From: Salinadaptatus halalkaliphilus
GTDB taxonomy: Archaea > Halobacteriota > Halobacteria > Halobacteriales > Natrialbaceae
DNA length: 64,000 nucleotides
Direction of reading: 5' to 3'
Assembly: GCF_006543045.1 (NCBI RefSeq)
Contig: NZ_RBZW01000024.1
Location: 1-64,000, forward strand
A model generated the notes under the pieces. The model ran no database searches, had not been told where the DNA came from, and saw nothing but the letters and a program-made list of their open reading frames with translations. Positions within the stretch are counted from its first letter, which is position 1, and every line of letters starts with the position of its first letter. The translations under genes and the position numbers were made by a program. Positions 1 through 8,596 of this stretch are shown piece after piece.

Positions 1-1140
1 GCTCGATGGCACCGAAACTCCGTCGGTCTCTTGCGCCCCATGCTTACATTAGGTTCTCATGGAGTAGCAGCGTTTCCATCGAGTCAGGTTTGCAGTTCCA
101 CCGAACCCCGACGCGGTGAGAATCCGTGTGGAGTTCACGGACTGTGGCGGGTGGGACTGCTGGGAGTGCCAAGCCCCCGGTACTCCTATCCTCAGCATCC
201 ACCGACCCTCGTGGTTGTTTTTGCCCAACAAGGGTCGAGTCAGCGTCAACGGACTCGGAGTTACTTTGAGTCTGCGTACAGCAGTCAACTCCACTCGTAC
301 GCTGTGAGCGTACGATGGTCATCAACTGGTTCCGATTACTGCTTGGTTGCTTGGGGCGGGCAGGCCGCCATCGTAGGACTGGGCGGGAATCGCTCCGTTC
401 CCTGCCTGATTCCTACTCTAACAGAGTGTCGCCTGCCGACTTCAACGTTAGCTTTCAAATCTCGGTTGGGCTTCATCACGCGGATAGATCCCCAAGTGAC
501 GGCGCGTATCCACGGCCTGAAGACCGTGGTATTGCGCCTGTTCAGCGTATAATTGGGGCCTTCCACAGTTCGGGCCGAGACCTGTACCAGGTCCGGCAGT
601 GATAAACGCCGCAATCGCCACGGCACGGCCACTGTGATCTCGAGCAATGGTCCGGACAGCCCGGAGACCCGAAGGTTGGCCGTTACCGATGCCTACTCGA
701 CGTTTCGCAACGGATACGAGACAGTCGTGACGGCGTACTCGAGTGGATCGTTGGTGTTTGATTACTGTACGCGGTTTTCAGCCGACGATCGAACAGATTC
801 CGCCGATCGGAGCTGCCCGAACTGAACGAACAGCGAGCGAGCAACGACCTCCCGGTCGGCGTCACTCTCAGTTCCGATCGATTGTTTCGACGGCTCAGTT
901 GAGAATTACCGGGGTGTTACAGGGGTCAGTAGCCCGTCTATAGTAATGAGTTCGGGTAGGTTGTAATCGAACCATGCTCACGCATCGATTATCTCTCCAC
1001 GGTGGGACGACGATCCGTCGGCTCGAGACGCCGTCTCGAGGGTCAGGACGACTCGATAGCGGAGACTCGCTTGGACTCGCAGGCCGACACGACGCGAGTC
1101 GATCGACGACCGCAGGCGGAACATTTGATTGGTGATTGAT
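1..1140. other. Gene-poor stretch upstream of glmS
   Basis: No open frame here reads like a haloarchaeal protein: the frames lack the acidic bias and conserved motifs of the neighbours, and they overlap each other on both strands. A hairpin-forming sequence at 510-529 (stem CCACGG/CCGTGG) resembles the hairpins near the ends of haloarchaeal IS200/IS605 or IS1341-type elements, so a decayed insertion sequence end is possible but not shown. The last ~100 bases should hold the glmS promoter. Confidence 0.4.
510..529. repeat. Short hairpin, possible IS200/IS605-type end remnant
   Basis: An inverted repeat with CCACGG on the left and CCGTGG on the right, plus two further pairs around one mismatch. 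Sub-terminal hairpins of this look occur at the ends of IS200/IS605-family elements in haloarchaea. No transposase frame survives beside it, so this is only suggestive. Confidence 0.25.
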
Positions 1141-2955
1141 ATGTGTGGAATCATCGGCCACGTTGGGAACGGTGACGCGCTCGAGACGCTCCTGACCGGC
1201 CTCGAAAACCTCGAGTACCGTGGCTACGACTCGGCCGGCGTCGCCGTCCAGAACGGCTCCGGCATCAGCGTTCAGAAGCGGTCGGGAAAGGTCGACGAAC
1301 TGAAGTCGTCGATCGACGGCGTCTCGATCGAGGGCTCGGTTGGCATCGGCCACACGCGCTGGAGTACACACGGCCCGCCGACCGACGAGAACGCCCACCC
1401 GCACACGGATGAAACCGAGGATGTCGCGGTCGTCCACAACGGGATCATCGAAAACTACGCCGAACTCAGAGAATGGCTCCGCGCGAACGGCTGTGAATTT
1501 ACGAGCGACACCGATACCGAGGTCATCCCCCATCTCATCCAGTACTACCTCGACGACGGCCTCGAGAGCGAGCGCGCATTTCGACGCGCTATCGACGATC
1601 TCGAGGGGAGTTACGCCGTCAGCGCCATGATCGCCGACGAACACGTCCTCTATGCGGCCCGCAACGGGTCGCCGCTGGTCGTCGGCATCGAGGACGACGA
1701 GTTCTTTCTCGCCAGCGACGTACCCGCCTTTCTCGAGTATACGGACAACGTCGTCTTCTTAGAGGACGGTGACGTCGTTATCGTCGACGACACCAGCGTC
1801 GAGTTCACCGATCTCGAGGGGAATCTGGTCGATCGGGATCACGAAACCGTCGACTGGGACCCCGGTCAGGCGGCCAAAGGCGAGTACGATCACTTCATGA
1901 AAAAGGAGATCACCGAACAGCCGACGTCGCTGGCCCAGGCTATCGAAGGTCGAATCGACCCCCAGGCCGGCCGGATCGACCTCGAGGCGTTCGACGATGG
2001 CGCGTTCGCCGACGTCGGGAGCGTCCAGCTCGTCGCCTGTGGCACGTCGTATCACGCCGCGTTGTACGGCGCGTTCGCCCTCCGGGACGCCGGCATTCAG
2101 GCGACAGCAGTGCTTGCAAACGAGTACAGCGTCGCAGCCCCACCGGTCGACGACGAGACGCTCGTGGTCGCGGTCACCCAAAGCGGCGAGACGGCCGATA
2201 CGCTGCAGGCGCTCCGGCTGGCCGACGCCGCGGGTGCCGAGACCCTGACGGTAACGAACGTCGTCGGCTCGACCGCCGCGCGCGAAGCCGACGACGCGCT
2301 GTTCATCCGGGCCGGCCCCGAAATCGGCGTCGCCGCGACCAAGACCTTCTCTTCACAGGTCGTCATGCTCACGCTGCTCGCCCAGCGCATCTCCACCGAC
2401 CTCACCGGCGAAGCCAGTGTCGACCTCGAGTCACTACTTGCGGACCTCTCCCGGCTTCCCGACAAAATCGAACGCGTCCTCGAGGAGTCCAACGCCGAGC
2501 GGATCGCCCGACAGTACGAAGACTGCGTGTCGTATTTCTTCATCGGGCGGGGTCTGGGCTACCCGGTCGCGCTCGAGGGGGCACTGAAGTTCAAGGAGAT
2601 TACGTACGAACATGCGGAAGGATTCGCCTCGGGCGAGCTCAAACACGGGCCGTTGGCGCTGGTCACGCCCCAGACACCGGTCTTTGCGATCTTTTCGGGA
2701 CAGGAAGACGAAAAGACGCTGAAAAACGCCGAAGAGGCTCAAACTCGTGGCGCACCGGTTATCGCCATCTGTCCGGACGACCACCCAGCGGTCGAGGTCG
2801 CGACGGATCACCTGTCGATTCCTGACACGCGATCGGAACTGGCCGGACTGCTTGCAAACGTGCAACTCCAGCTCGTTTCCTACCACGCAGCGAACCTTCT
2901 CGATCGGCCGATCGACAAGCCACGCAATCTCGCGAAAAGCGTCACTGTCGAGTAA
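1141..2955 (+). CDS. glmS: Glutamine--fructose-6-phosphate aminotransferase (isomerizing)
   Basis: GlmS transfers the amide nitrogen of glutamine to fructose-6-phosphate and gives glucosamine-6-phosphate, the entry to UDP-GlcNAc and surface glycans. The start is placed at the ATG giving MCGIIG, because the class II amidotransferase fold needs Cys at position 2 as the N-terminal nucleophile; an in-frame start four codons upstream would bury it. Residues ~2-220 are the glutaminase domain (conserved YRGYDS and HTRWSTHG). Residues ~280-600 carry two SIS sugar-isomerase domains (ACGTSYHA, TQSGETADT, ELKHGP). The C-terminus KPRNLAKSVTVE is the usual GlmS tail. The length, 604 residues, is normal. 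It is convergent with the glmU-type gene at 3359-4540, which acts later in the same pathway. Confidence 0.97.
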   Translation: MCGIIGHVGNGDALETLLTGLENLEYRGYDSAGVAVQNGSGISVQKRSGKVDELKSSIDGVSIEGSVGIGHTRWSTHGPPTDENAHPHTDETEDVAVVHNGIIENYAELREWLRANGCEFTSDTDTEVIPHLIQYYLDDGLESERAFRRAIDDLEGSYAVSAMIADEHVLYAARNGSPLVVGIEDDEFFLASDVPAFLEYTDNVVFLEDGDVVIVDDTSVEFTDLEGNLVDRDHETVDWDPGQAAKGEYDHFMKKEITEQPTSLAQAIEGRIDPQAGRIDLEAFDDGAFADVGSVQLVACGTSYHAALYGAFALRDAGIQATAVLANEYSVAAPPVDDETLVVAVTQSGETADTLQALRLADAAGAETLTVTNVVGSTAAREADDALFIRAGPEIGVAATKTFSSQVVMLTLLAQRISTDLTGEASVDLESLLADLSRLPDKIERVLEESNAERIARQYEDCVSYFFIGRGLGYPVALEGALKFKEITYEHAEGFASGELKHGPLALVTPQTPVFAIFSGQEDEKTLKNAEEAQTRGAPVIAICPDDHPAVEVATDHLSIPDTRSELAGLLANVQLQLVSYHAANLLDRPIDKPRNLAKSVTVE

Positions 2956-3358
2956 CTGCTACGTTTCTCTTTCGTCCGTATCCGCGGCTCACAGTAGGCG
3001 TCAGATGACGAATCGAGAACGGGTCACGGGGCCTCGGACGTAGCCGCCAGCCGACGGACATAGTCGTCGGCCAGCGGTGGTGACGATCCTCCGGCCGCCT
3101 GGAGCCGCAGGACGAGAGGCCACCCCCGTAGCCCCACGTCCAGCCGTCTCCATCACTCGGACCCACACTCGACGACGTCGGAATCGGATCGGAGGAATGC
3201 GGTGATCGAGTACAGCGTGTTACCGATCGACACCCTCCACTTCGATTTGCTTATCGACGGCATATAAACCCCACACCTGATGATTACGGGAACCCGATCG
3301 AGTCCCGTTGAGCAACCCGAGTGGCAGTATCTCTCGAGACCGATGCACTCGTGGCTCG
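2956..3358. other. Intergenic region between convergent glmS and glmU-type genes
   Basis: About 400 bases between two convergent stop codons. Short frames exist on both strands, but none has haloarchaeal codon style or conserved motifs. I see no clear terminator hairpin; only pyrimidine-rich runs follow the glmS stop. Confidence 0.5.
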
Positions 3359-4540
3359 TCACCGGTCGCGCTCGACGATCTCGCCCGGGTTAGTCGTCGC
3401 ACCGGCAGTCAGCGTCAATCCCGGCGTGAGACTCGAGTTGATGCCGGTTTTGGCGTCGTCACCGACGACGACGCCGAATTTTCGTCGCCCAGTCGAGATC
3501 CGTCGGCCCTTCACCGTCAGGCGAACGTCGCCGTCGTCGTGACGGAGGTTCGCGACGGTCGTCCCGGCACCGAAGTTGACGTTCCGACCGAGGACGCTAT
3601 CGCCGACGTAGGAGAGATGGCTCACCGTCGCGCCCGACGAGAGCACGCTGTTTTTGATCTCGACGGCGTTGCCGACCGAGGTGTCCTCGTCGAGCAACGT
3701 CGCCCCGCGGACGTAGGCGTTGGGCCCGACCGACGCTCCCGACCGGATCAAGACCGGTCCCTCGACGACCGCACCCGGTTTCACCGTCGCGCCCTCCTCG
3801 ACGACCACGTCGCCCTCGAGATGGGCGGCGTCGCTGACCTCGCCGTCGATCCGCCGCTCGAGCTCGCCGAGCTTCCACTCGTTGGCCTCGAGAAGTTCCC
3901 AGGGCCGTCCGACGTCCATCCAGCGATCGGTCGTCACCGGCGTGACGGCGTACTCGTCGATGACACGTGCGATGACATCCGTGATCTCGTGTTCGCCGCG
4001 TTCGCTCGTGGCGACGTCGAGCCACTCGCGGGCGGCCGCCGGGAAGGCGTAGGCGCCGGCGTTGGCGAGGTTCGTCGGCGGCTCGTCGGGCTTTTCGACG
4101 ATGTGGCTAATCGTGCCGTCGTCGGTGCGCAAGACGCCGTACTGGCGTGGGTTGTCCACCTCGACGGCACAGACGGCTGGCGAGGCGTCGAACAACTGTT
4201 CGATCGCCGCCGGATCGTACAGGTTGTCGCCGTTGAGGACCGCAAACGGCCCCTCGAGGTGCTCGCGGGCGACGTTGACGGCGTGGGCGGTACCAGCCTG
4301 TTCGTGCTGGACAGCATAGCGGACCGGCACGTCCCGATAGCTCGAGCCGAAGTACTCCCTGACGGTCGTCGCCTCGTAGCCGACGACGAGGACGATTTCG
4401 TCGGCACCCGCGGCGATTGCCGCGTCGACAGTGTGGGCGACGAGAGGTCTGTCGGCCACCGGCAACATCGGTTTCGGCACTGATGCGGACAGCGGTCGGA
4501 TCCGCGTTCCTTCGCCCGCCGCGAGCACAACTGCTTGCAT
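3359..4540 (-). CDS. glmU: Bifunctional sugar-1-phosphate nucleotidylyltransferase/acetyltransferase (GlmU-type)
   Basis: Predicted to acetylate glucosamine-1-phosphate and uridylylate the product to UDP-GlcNAc. The ATG at 4540 gives MQAVVLAAGEGTRIRPLS, the nucleotidyltransferase signature directly at the N-terminus; the upstream in-frame extension lacks protein character. Residues ~1-225 form the Rossmann-like pyrophosphorylase domain (VLNGDNLYDP carries the metal-binding Asp). Residues ~245-393 are a left-handed beta-helix acyltransferase with hexapeptide repeats and SHLSYVGDSVLG/NVNFGAGT, typical of GlmU. A TATA-like ATAATTAT about 30 bases upstream fits a leaderless transcript. Proximity to glmS supports GlmU. 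Archaeal members of this fold can act on several sugar phosphates, so exact specificity is inferred. Confidence 0.88.
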   Translation of the reverse strand: MQAVVLAAGEGTRIRPLSASVPKPMLPVADRPLVAHTVDAAIAAGADEIVLVVGYEATTVREYFGSSYRDVPVRYAVQHEQAGTAHAVNVAREHLEGPFAVLNGDNLYDPAAIEQLFDASPAVCAVEVDNPRQYGVLRTDDGTISHIVEKPDEPPTNLANAGAYAFPAAAREWLDVATSERGEHEITDVIARVIDEYAVTPVTTDRWMDVGRPWELLEANEWKLGELERRIDGEVSDAAHLEGDVVVEEGATVKPGAVVEGPVLIRSGASVGPNAYVRGATLLDEDTSVGNAVEIKNSVLSSGATVSHLSYVGDSVLGRNVNFGAGTTVANLRHDDGDVRLTVKGRRISTGRRKFGVVVGDDAKTGINSSLTPGLTLTAGATTNPGEIVERDR

Positions 4541-4820
4541 ACCGCAAGCTACAGCGGACCGGCGGATAATTATGTCGCGGCTACCGGGTCGCCAGTTCCA
4601 CACAGCGCTCCCCTATACCGACGGTGGTTCCCCTCCTGGGGAGAGGAAAACGATCCATTTCTCGAGAGTAATATCGAATTACGCGCGGTTACGGCCGTCA
4701 CACGTCCGATAGCAGGACAGTCTGTGACGCCGACTCCTCGTCGATGAAAGCCGAAACTAACGCATTCAACAGTCGTTATGGACTCTATAGTAAATACCGT
4801 TCTGTCGGAACGGGCTGGTG
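4541..4820. promoter_or_regulatory. Divergent intergenic promoter region
   Basis: This stretch separates the divergent glmU-type gene and the DUF7563-like gene. On the minus strand, ATAATTAT near 4566-4573 lies ~30 bases upstream of the glmU start, the distance expected for a TATA box of a leaderless archaeal transcript. For the plus strand, CTATAGTAAATA near 4793-4804 is the best TATA candidate upstream of 4821. No further gene is visible. Confidence 0.45.
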
Positions 4821-5030
4821 ATGTCGACGGATTCATCCGAGACGAAGTGGACGCCGATGACGACTCGAGAGCACACGAGTGCCCCACGCTGTGTCAACTG
4901 TGGCACCCAAGTGACACGCCAATTCGCCCGCGTCTTCGGCGACAATCGTGACGTCGTCCACGCCTGTCCCGACTGCGCGACGTATCGTGAGATGAAAACC
5001 TCCGATTTCATCCCCAAAGACGCCCGATAG
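4821..5030 (+). CDS. Small zinc-ribbon protein, DUF7563-like
   Basis: A 69-residue protein with a single zinc ribbon: a CxxC pair (CVNC) around residue 24 and a second CxxC pair (CPDC) around residue 50, with the linker VTRQFARVFGDN. This matches the haloarchaeal DUF7563 pattern, whose role is unknown; a small nucleic-acid or protein-binding zinc finger is a fair reading. The ATG at 4821 follows a GTG immediately upstream, and a third in-frame start lies at MTTREH about a dozen codons in, so the exact N-terminus is uncertain. It stands alone, divergent from glmU. Confidence 0.75.
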   Translation: MSTDSSETKWTPMTTREHTSAPRCVNCGTQVTRQFARVFGDNRDVVHACPDCATYREMKTSDFIPKDAR

Positions 5031-5120
5031 CGGGCTTCGGCTCTCCACCGCGCCCTCGCTCGCACGGTCGCTTGGCTGACCGGCCGTGGTCGGCGTCCAC
5101 GACTCCTTCCATCGCGACCC

Positions 5121-5207
5121 TGATACGGTTTACTGTAAGTCGTTGCCCGCGCAACCGCGACCCGGACGGCGGTTGCGCCGGTAAATCGGTACAGCAATCC
5201 GTATGAG
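5121..5207. repeat. Palindromic intergenic element, copy 1
   Basis: An imperfect inverted repeat of about 87 bases. It opens with TGATACGGTTTACTGTAA and closes with CGGTACAGCAATCCGTATGA; the two arms match over roughly 35-40 positions, with GCGCAACCGC perfect near the centre. Copy 2 at 33834-33918 shares the termini and arm layout. It encodes nothing and has no transposase, so it may be a non-autonomous mobile element (MITE-like) or a structured regulatory repeat. Confidence 0.75.
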
Positions 5208-5386
5208 TCGCCCCCAGCACCGATAGACGCCCTGCGACGGACCGCTGTCGGTCAGTGTCGCGAAACACAGACGGGCCGTGGGTGCGACGGTCCATCGGGA
5301 CGCCAGCCCGTACGAGCGGCGGAGACGGGTTTCCGACTGCCGTTAGCACCTCCCTATATTTCTAAACTGTTGTGGCCGTATATATG

Positions 5387-5416
5387 CCCGAGTGCCATCA
5401 CGGACTCACGACCGAT
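5387..5416 (+). promoter_or_regulatory. Promoter and short leader for the winged-helix gene
   Basis: GTATATATGC at 5378-5387 is a good archaeal TATA box, about 35 bases upstream of the ATG at 5417. It overlaps the upstream in-frame ATG at 5384, which argues that translation begins at 5417. Confidence 0.5.
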
Positions 5417-5665
5417 ATGAGTACGACGGACCACCCGAATATCGACGACAACGAGGCGATTACAGCACTCTCTCCCAGCGCGAAGCTCGTCTACAAGGTG
5501 CTCGAGTACGAGGGACCGATGACTCAGGCCGAAATCGCAGCCGAATCGCGACTCTGTGCACGGACCGTTCGCTACGCGATCAGGACCCTCGAAGAGGAGG
5601 AATTGCTCACTAGCCGCGTCTGTCTCGACGACGCCAGGCAGTCGAACTACTGGATCGAGGAATAG
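5417..5665 (+). CDS. Small winged helix-turn-helix transcriptional regulator (MarR-like)
   Basis: An 82-residue protein that is essentially one winged-helix domain. After an acidic lead, residues ~18-80 give helix 1 (SPSAKLVYKVLEYEG), the helix-turn-helix (TQAEIAAESRLCARTVRYAIRTLEEEEL) and a short wing. Such single-domain proteins are common in Halobacteria and are thought to be transcription factors; the ligand and targets cannot be read from the sequence. The start is placed at 5417 rather than 5372 or 5384 because the TATA box lies over the earlier starts. It is convergent with the FemAB-like gene, with a gap of under 30 bases. Confidence 0.8.
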   Translation: MSTTDHPNIDDNEAITALSPSAKLVYKVLEYEGPMTQAEIAAESRLCARTVRYAIRTLEEEELLTSRVCLDDARQSNYWIEE

Positions 5666-5692
5666 CTCCGTTCGCCGCGACGCTCGGCCTCG

Positions 5693-6703
5693 TCAGCGCA
5701 GTTTCCGATACTGATCGACCAGCAGATCGAGACCGAACATCCCCGAGGTGATCTCGAAGTGGGTCTCGAGTCGGGGGTTGAACTTCGCCTTGTACCGGTT
5801 GATGCTCGGCACGCCGGCCCCGACCATGTCGTAGCGGTCGTGACCGAGCTCGAGGCCGTCGCGCATGACGTGCCAGTCGAGCACGTCGTTGATCGCCAGA
5901 TCGACGTCGGCGTCGGGTTTGACGCCACCCTGCCAGCGATACCGCGTGCGGTCCGATTCGACGACCAGAATGCCACCGACGAACGTCCCGTCGACGCGAC
6001 AGACGTACGGGCGAATCGCACCGTCGGGCAGGCACTCGTAGACGTCGCGTGCGAAGCCGGCGTTCAGGTGAAACGATCGATCCTGGTTGTCATACCGGGT
6101 GGCAACCTGCTCGACGATCCGATCGACGTCGGCGGCGTCACCCTCCACGATCTCGTAGCGCTCCTCGTCGGCGTTCCGGATGTTACTCCGCGCGTCGCTA
6201 CTGAAGCGATCCAAAAGCTCGTCTTCGGTTCCCTCGAGGTCGACGACGTAGGTGTAGCCCGGCTCGACGTCATACTCGTTCCAGACGAACGGCCGGACAT
6301 CGTCGAACTCGGCGGCGACGAACTTGGTGTAAAGGGGTTCGATCTCCTCGTCGATCCACTCGAGACAGCCCTCGAGGAAGCGTTTAATCCGTCGATCGGC
6401 CTTCCGTTGTTTGAGTTTGTCGACGTTCAGTACGGCGGGACCGAGATAGGGCGACCACGAGCGAGGTGCCGGCGAGAAGGCACCGGTAACCGGCCCTTTG
6501 GTGAACTCGAAGATGGGAAAGAGTCCGACGGCTTCCTGGCCCTTGAAGCCGGCCAAGAGGTACGGTCTCGTGTCGGTATCGTCGGCCTGGAGCCGCAGCG
6601 CTTCGGCCCGATAGAACGGATTCGTCCCGTCGGACCGTTCGACGTATCGGTTCCACTCGTCACCGTCCGTCCGTGGATTGAGCACGCGAACCTCGACGCT
6701 CAT
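5693..6703 (-). CDS. FemAB/GNAT-fold acyltransferase-like protein
   Basis: A 336-residue protein of the FemAB-related GNAT family (CelD/BioF-like). In bacteria these enzymes transfer amino acids or acyl groups to cell-wall precursors; in archaea they sit in surface-polysaccharide loci. Features seen: an N-terminal segment WNRYVERSDGTNPFYRAEA, the middle SNIRNADEERYEI with alternating strands and helices, and a C-terminal GNAT half with VGGILVVESDRTRYRWQGG and the conserved DVLDWHVMRDGLELGHDRYD region. The ATG at 6703 overlaps the stop of the upstream phosphatase-like gene by four bases (ATGA), so the two are translationally coupled. Substrate is unknown. Confidence 0.8.
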   Translation of the reverse strand: MSVEVRVLNPRTDGDEWNRYVERSDGTNPFYRAEALRLQADDTDTRPYLLAGFKGQEAVGLFPIFEFTKGPVTGAFSPAPRSWSPYLGPAVLNVDKLKQRKADRRIKRFLEGCLEWIDEEIEPLYTKFVAAEFDDVRPFVWNEYDVEPGYTYVVDLEGTEDELLDRFSSDARSNIRNADEERYEIVEGDAADVDRIVEQVATRYDNQDRSFHLNAGFARDVYECLPDGAIRPYVCRVDGTFVGGILVVESDRTRYRWQGGVKPDADVDLAINDVLDWHVMRDGLELGHDRYDMVGAGVPSINRYKAKFNPRLETHFEITSGMFGLDLLVDQYRKLR

Positions 6704-8331
6704 AGGTACCCCAGATCGGAAAGTCGATCTTCGACGGTTCCGTCGTCGGTCGCCGCGATCGGCTCGGACTCGTAGTCTGGATACTCGACCGTACCGATGT
6801 CCTCGACGATCGGTATCGTCTGCCCGTCCATCGCGGCATCGATCGGCACGTCGAACAGCGCACAGATCGTCGGCGCGACGTCGAAAATCGTCGGATTCGC
6901 GGCTTCGATCGACACGTCCTCGTCGAACGCCGGACCGCTCGCGGCGAGTACGCCAGTCCGTTTGTGGTTCCACGACTCCATCGGCTCACCGAACTGCGGG
7001 ACGCCGAGATCGGCGCTGAGGGCGGTGTCGAACTCGGCCGGGACCGTCACAATATCGGGTGCCCCCTCGAGATATGGCCCCTCGAAGTAGGTCTCGCGTG
7101 GCTCGACGGCGTCGAACATCGGCTTGCCGGCGGGCGTCCGAACGGCCGCGAGTGCCTCGATGAGATCGTCCCGAACCGCGTCGTAGTTCTCGGGGGCGAC
7201 GACCCCCTCGGGCTCCCGACCCTCGAGGTTGATCCGAACGCCGAGTTCGCTCTTCGAACGCAGGTACGCCCGCGAGTCCGGAAAGTCCACCTGCTCGCTG
7301 GCGGCCCGAATCATGTCGTTGGGCACCCGACGACCGATGGGTTCTTTGAGCCCGACTCGATCGAGCGCGCCGGCGACCCGCTGGGTCGTGATCCCGACGC
7401 GGGCAGCGACGTTCATCGCCCGCTGGAGCGCACTCGGATCGCGCTCACCGGCTTCGGTTCCCTCGAGCAGGTCGCTCTCCCAGACCGCCGACCAGTTGGG
7501 CATCCCCTCGCCGCCGCTCTGTGGGGCGACGTCGCCCCGTTCGCGGAGGAACTCGTTGATCCGGAACTCGGGGCCAGATACCTGCCCGATGCCGTGGTCG
7601 CTGACGACGAGTACATTCTCGGGCTCGACCGCCGCGAGCGTCTCGGCGAGTTGCCGGTCGACCGCGCGGTAGACAGCCTCGATCGCGTCGGCGTCGCCGG
7701 GTCGCTCGTGAAAGACGCTGTCGGTTTGTTGGAACTGGAGAAAGCCGAAATCGGGATGAACGCGCCGACAGAGATACCGAAACGCTTCGCCGCGACAGTC
7801 GACCGTTCGTTCGTAGCCCTCGATCGATCGATCGGGGTCGGGCGTACTCTGTGGGTAAACCCAGTACTCCCCGCAGGTCCGTTCGACATCCTCGAGAAGC
7901 CCGCTGGGATGACACTCCGGCTTCTCCGGGGCGGTCATCCCCGGAATCAACGCGCCGTCGAACTCCCCGGGCGGGTGCGTAACCGGGACGTTGACGACGA
8001 CGCTCGAGAAGCCGTGATCGTCGAGTAACTCCCAGACCGGTCGTGCCTGGACGTGCGTCGAATTCACCACGTCCCACTCGTAGCCGTCGAACGTGAGAAA
8101 GTCGTACACACCGTGTTTCCCGGGGTTCTTGCCGGTGTATAGCGACGGCCACGCACTCGCCGTCCAGGGCGGAATCTGTGACTCGAGCGGACCGCCCACC
8201 CCCTGCTCGACGATGCGCTGGAGCGTCGGAATCGCCCCCGACTCGAACAGCGGCTCGAGGACGGGACGACAGCCAGCGTCGAGCCCGACGACGAGTAGAC
8301 GCATGTCGTCTACTGCGGTCGAATCTCCCAT
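6700..8331 (-). CDS. Alkaline phosphatase superfamily protein (type I phosphodiesterase-like)
   Basis: A 543-residue metal-dependent hydrolase. The N-terminal VVGLDAG holds a metal-binding Asp. The segment PPWTASAWPSLYTGKNPGKHG is the superfamily's nucleophile region, with Thr as the likely nucleophile. VVSDHGIG near residue 240 gives the second metal site. Haloarchaeal members of this group usually sit in polysaccharide or N-glycan loci, but the substrate is not evident. No signal peptide or membrane span is seen, so it is probably cytoplasmic. An AT-rich GAATAAC about 30 bases upstream supports the start at 8331, although the ATG at 8304 (MRLLVVGL) is also possible. It is co-transcribed with the FemAB-like gene and divergent from the aminotransferase-like gene. 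Confidence 0.82.
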   Translation of the reverse strand: MGDSTAVDDMRLLVVGLDAGCRPVLEPLFESGAIPTLQRIVEQGVGGPLESQIPPWTASAWPSLYTGKNPGKHGVYDFLTFDGYEWDVVNSTHVQARPVWELLDDHGFSSVVVNVPVTHPPGEFDGALIPGMTAPEKPECHPSGLLEDVERTCGEYWVYPQSTPDPDRSIEGYERTVDCRGEAFRYLCRRVHPDFGFLQFQQTDSVFHERPGDADAIEAVYRAVDRQLAETLAAVEPENVLVVSDHGIGQVSGPEFRINEFLRERGDVAPQSGGEGMPNWSAVWESDLLEGTEAGERDPSALQRAMNVAARVGITTQRVAGALDRVGLKEPIGRRVPNDMIRAASEQVDFPDSRAYLRSKSELGVRINLEGREPEGVVAPENYDAVRDDLIEALAAVRTPAGKPMFDAVEPRETYFEGPYLEGAPDIVTVPAEFDTALSADLGVPQFGEPMESWNHKRTGVLAASGPAFDEDVSIEAANPTIFDVAPTICALFDVPIDAAMDGQTIPIVEDIGTVEYPDYESEPIAATDDGTVEDRLSDLGYL

Positions 8332-8596
8332 GGGCTACGGTCCGTCCGTCTCTGCTTTGTTATTCGAAGACTTTCGCCCTGTAGGCCAGGACTTCACACG
8401 TCTCACTCGAGAAGATAGTGTCGGTGAACTGATGGTCGGCGATGCCAGATACCGGACGACTAGTCGGAGATGTCGGCGCCCCGAGCACTGTAAGATCCGA
8501 TTGTCTCGGGTGGAACCGCCGTATCCTCACCATCACTAAGGCGACCGTTCGACGAGTCCCGTACACAATGTGTGGGTTGCTCTCTGGTACCAATCG

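Noticed and set aside
1-900. An intact IS200/IS605-type transposase
   Set aside because: Only a hairpin resembles such elements; no frame carries the TnpB DDE/RuvC or zinc-ribbon motifs.
3308-4483. A 391-codon rightward frame opposite the glmU-type gene
   Set aside because: It is the antisense shadow of a gene with clear nucleotidyltransferase and hexapeptide motifs; no family features of its own.
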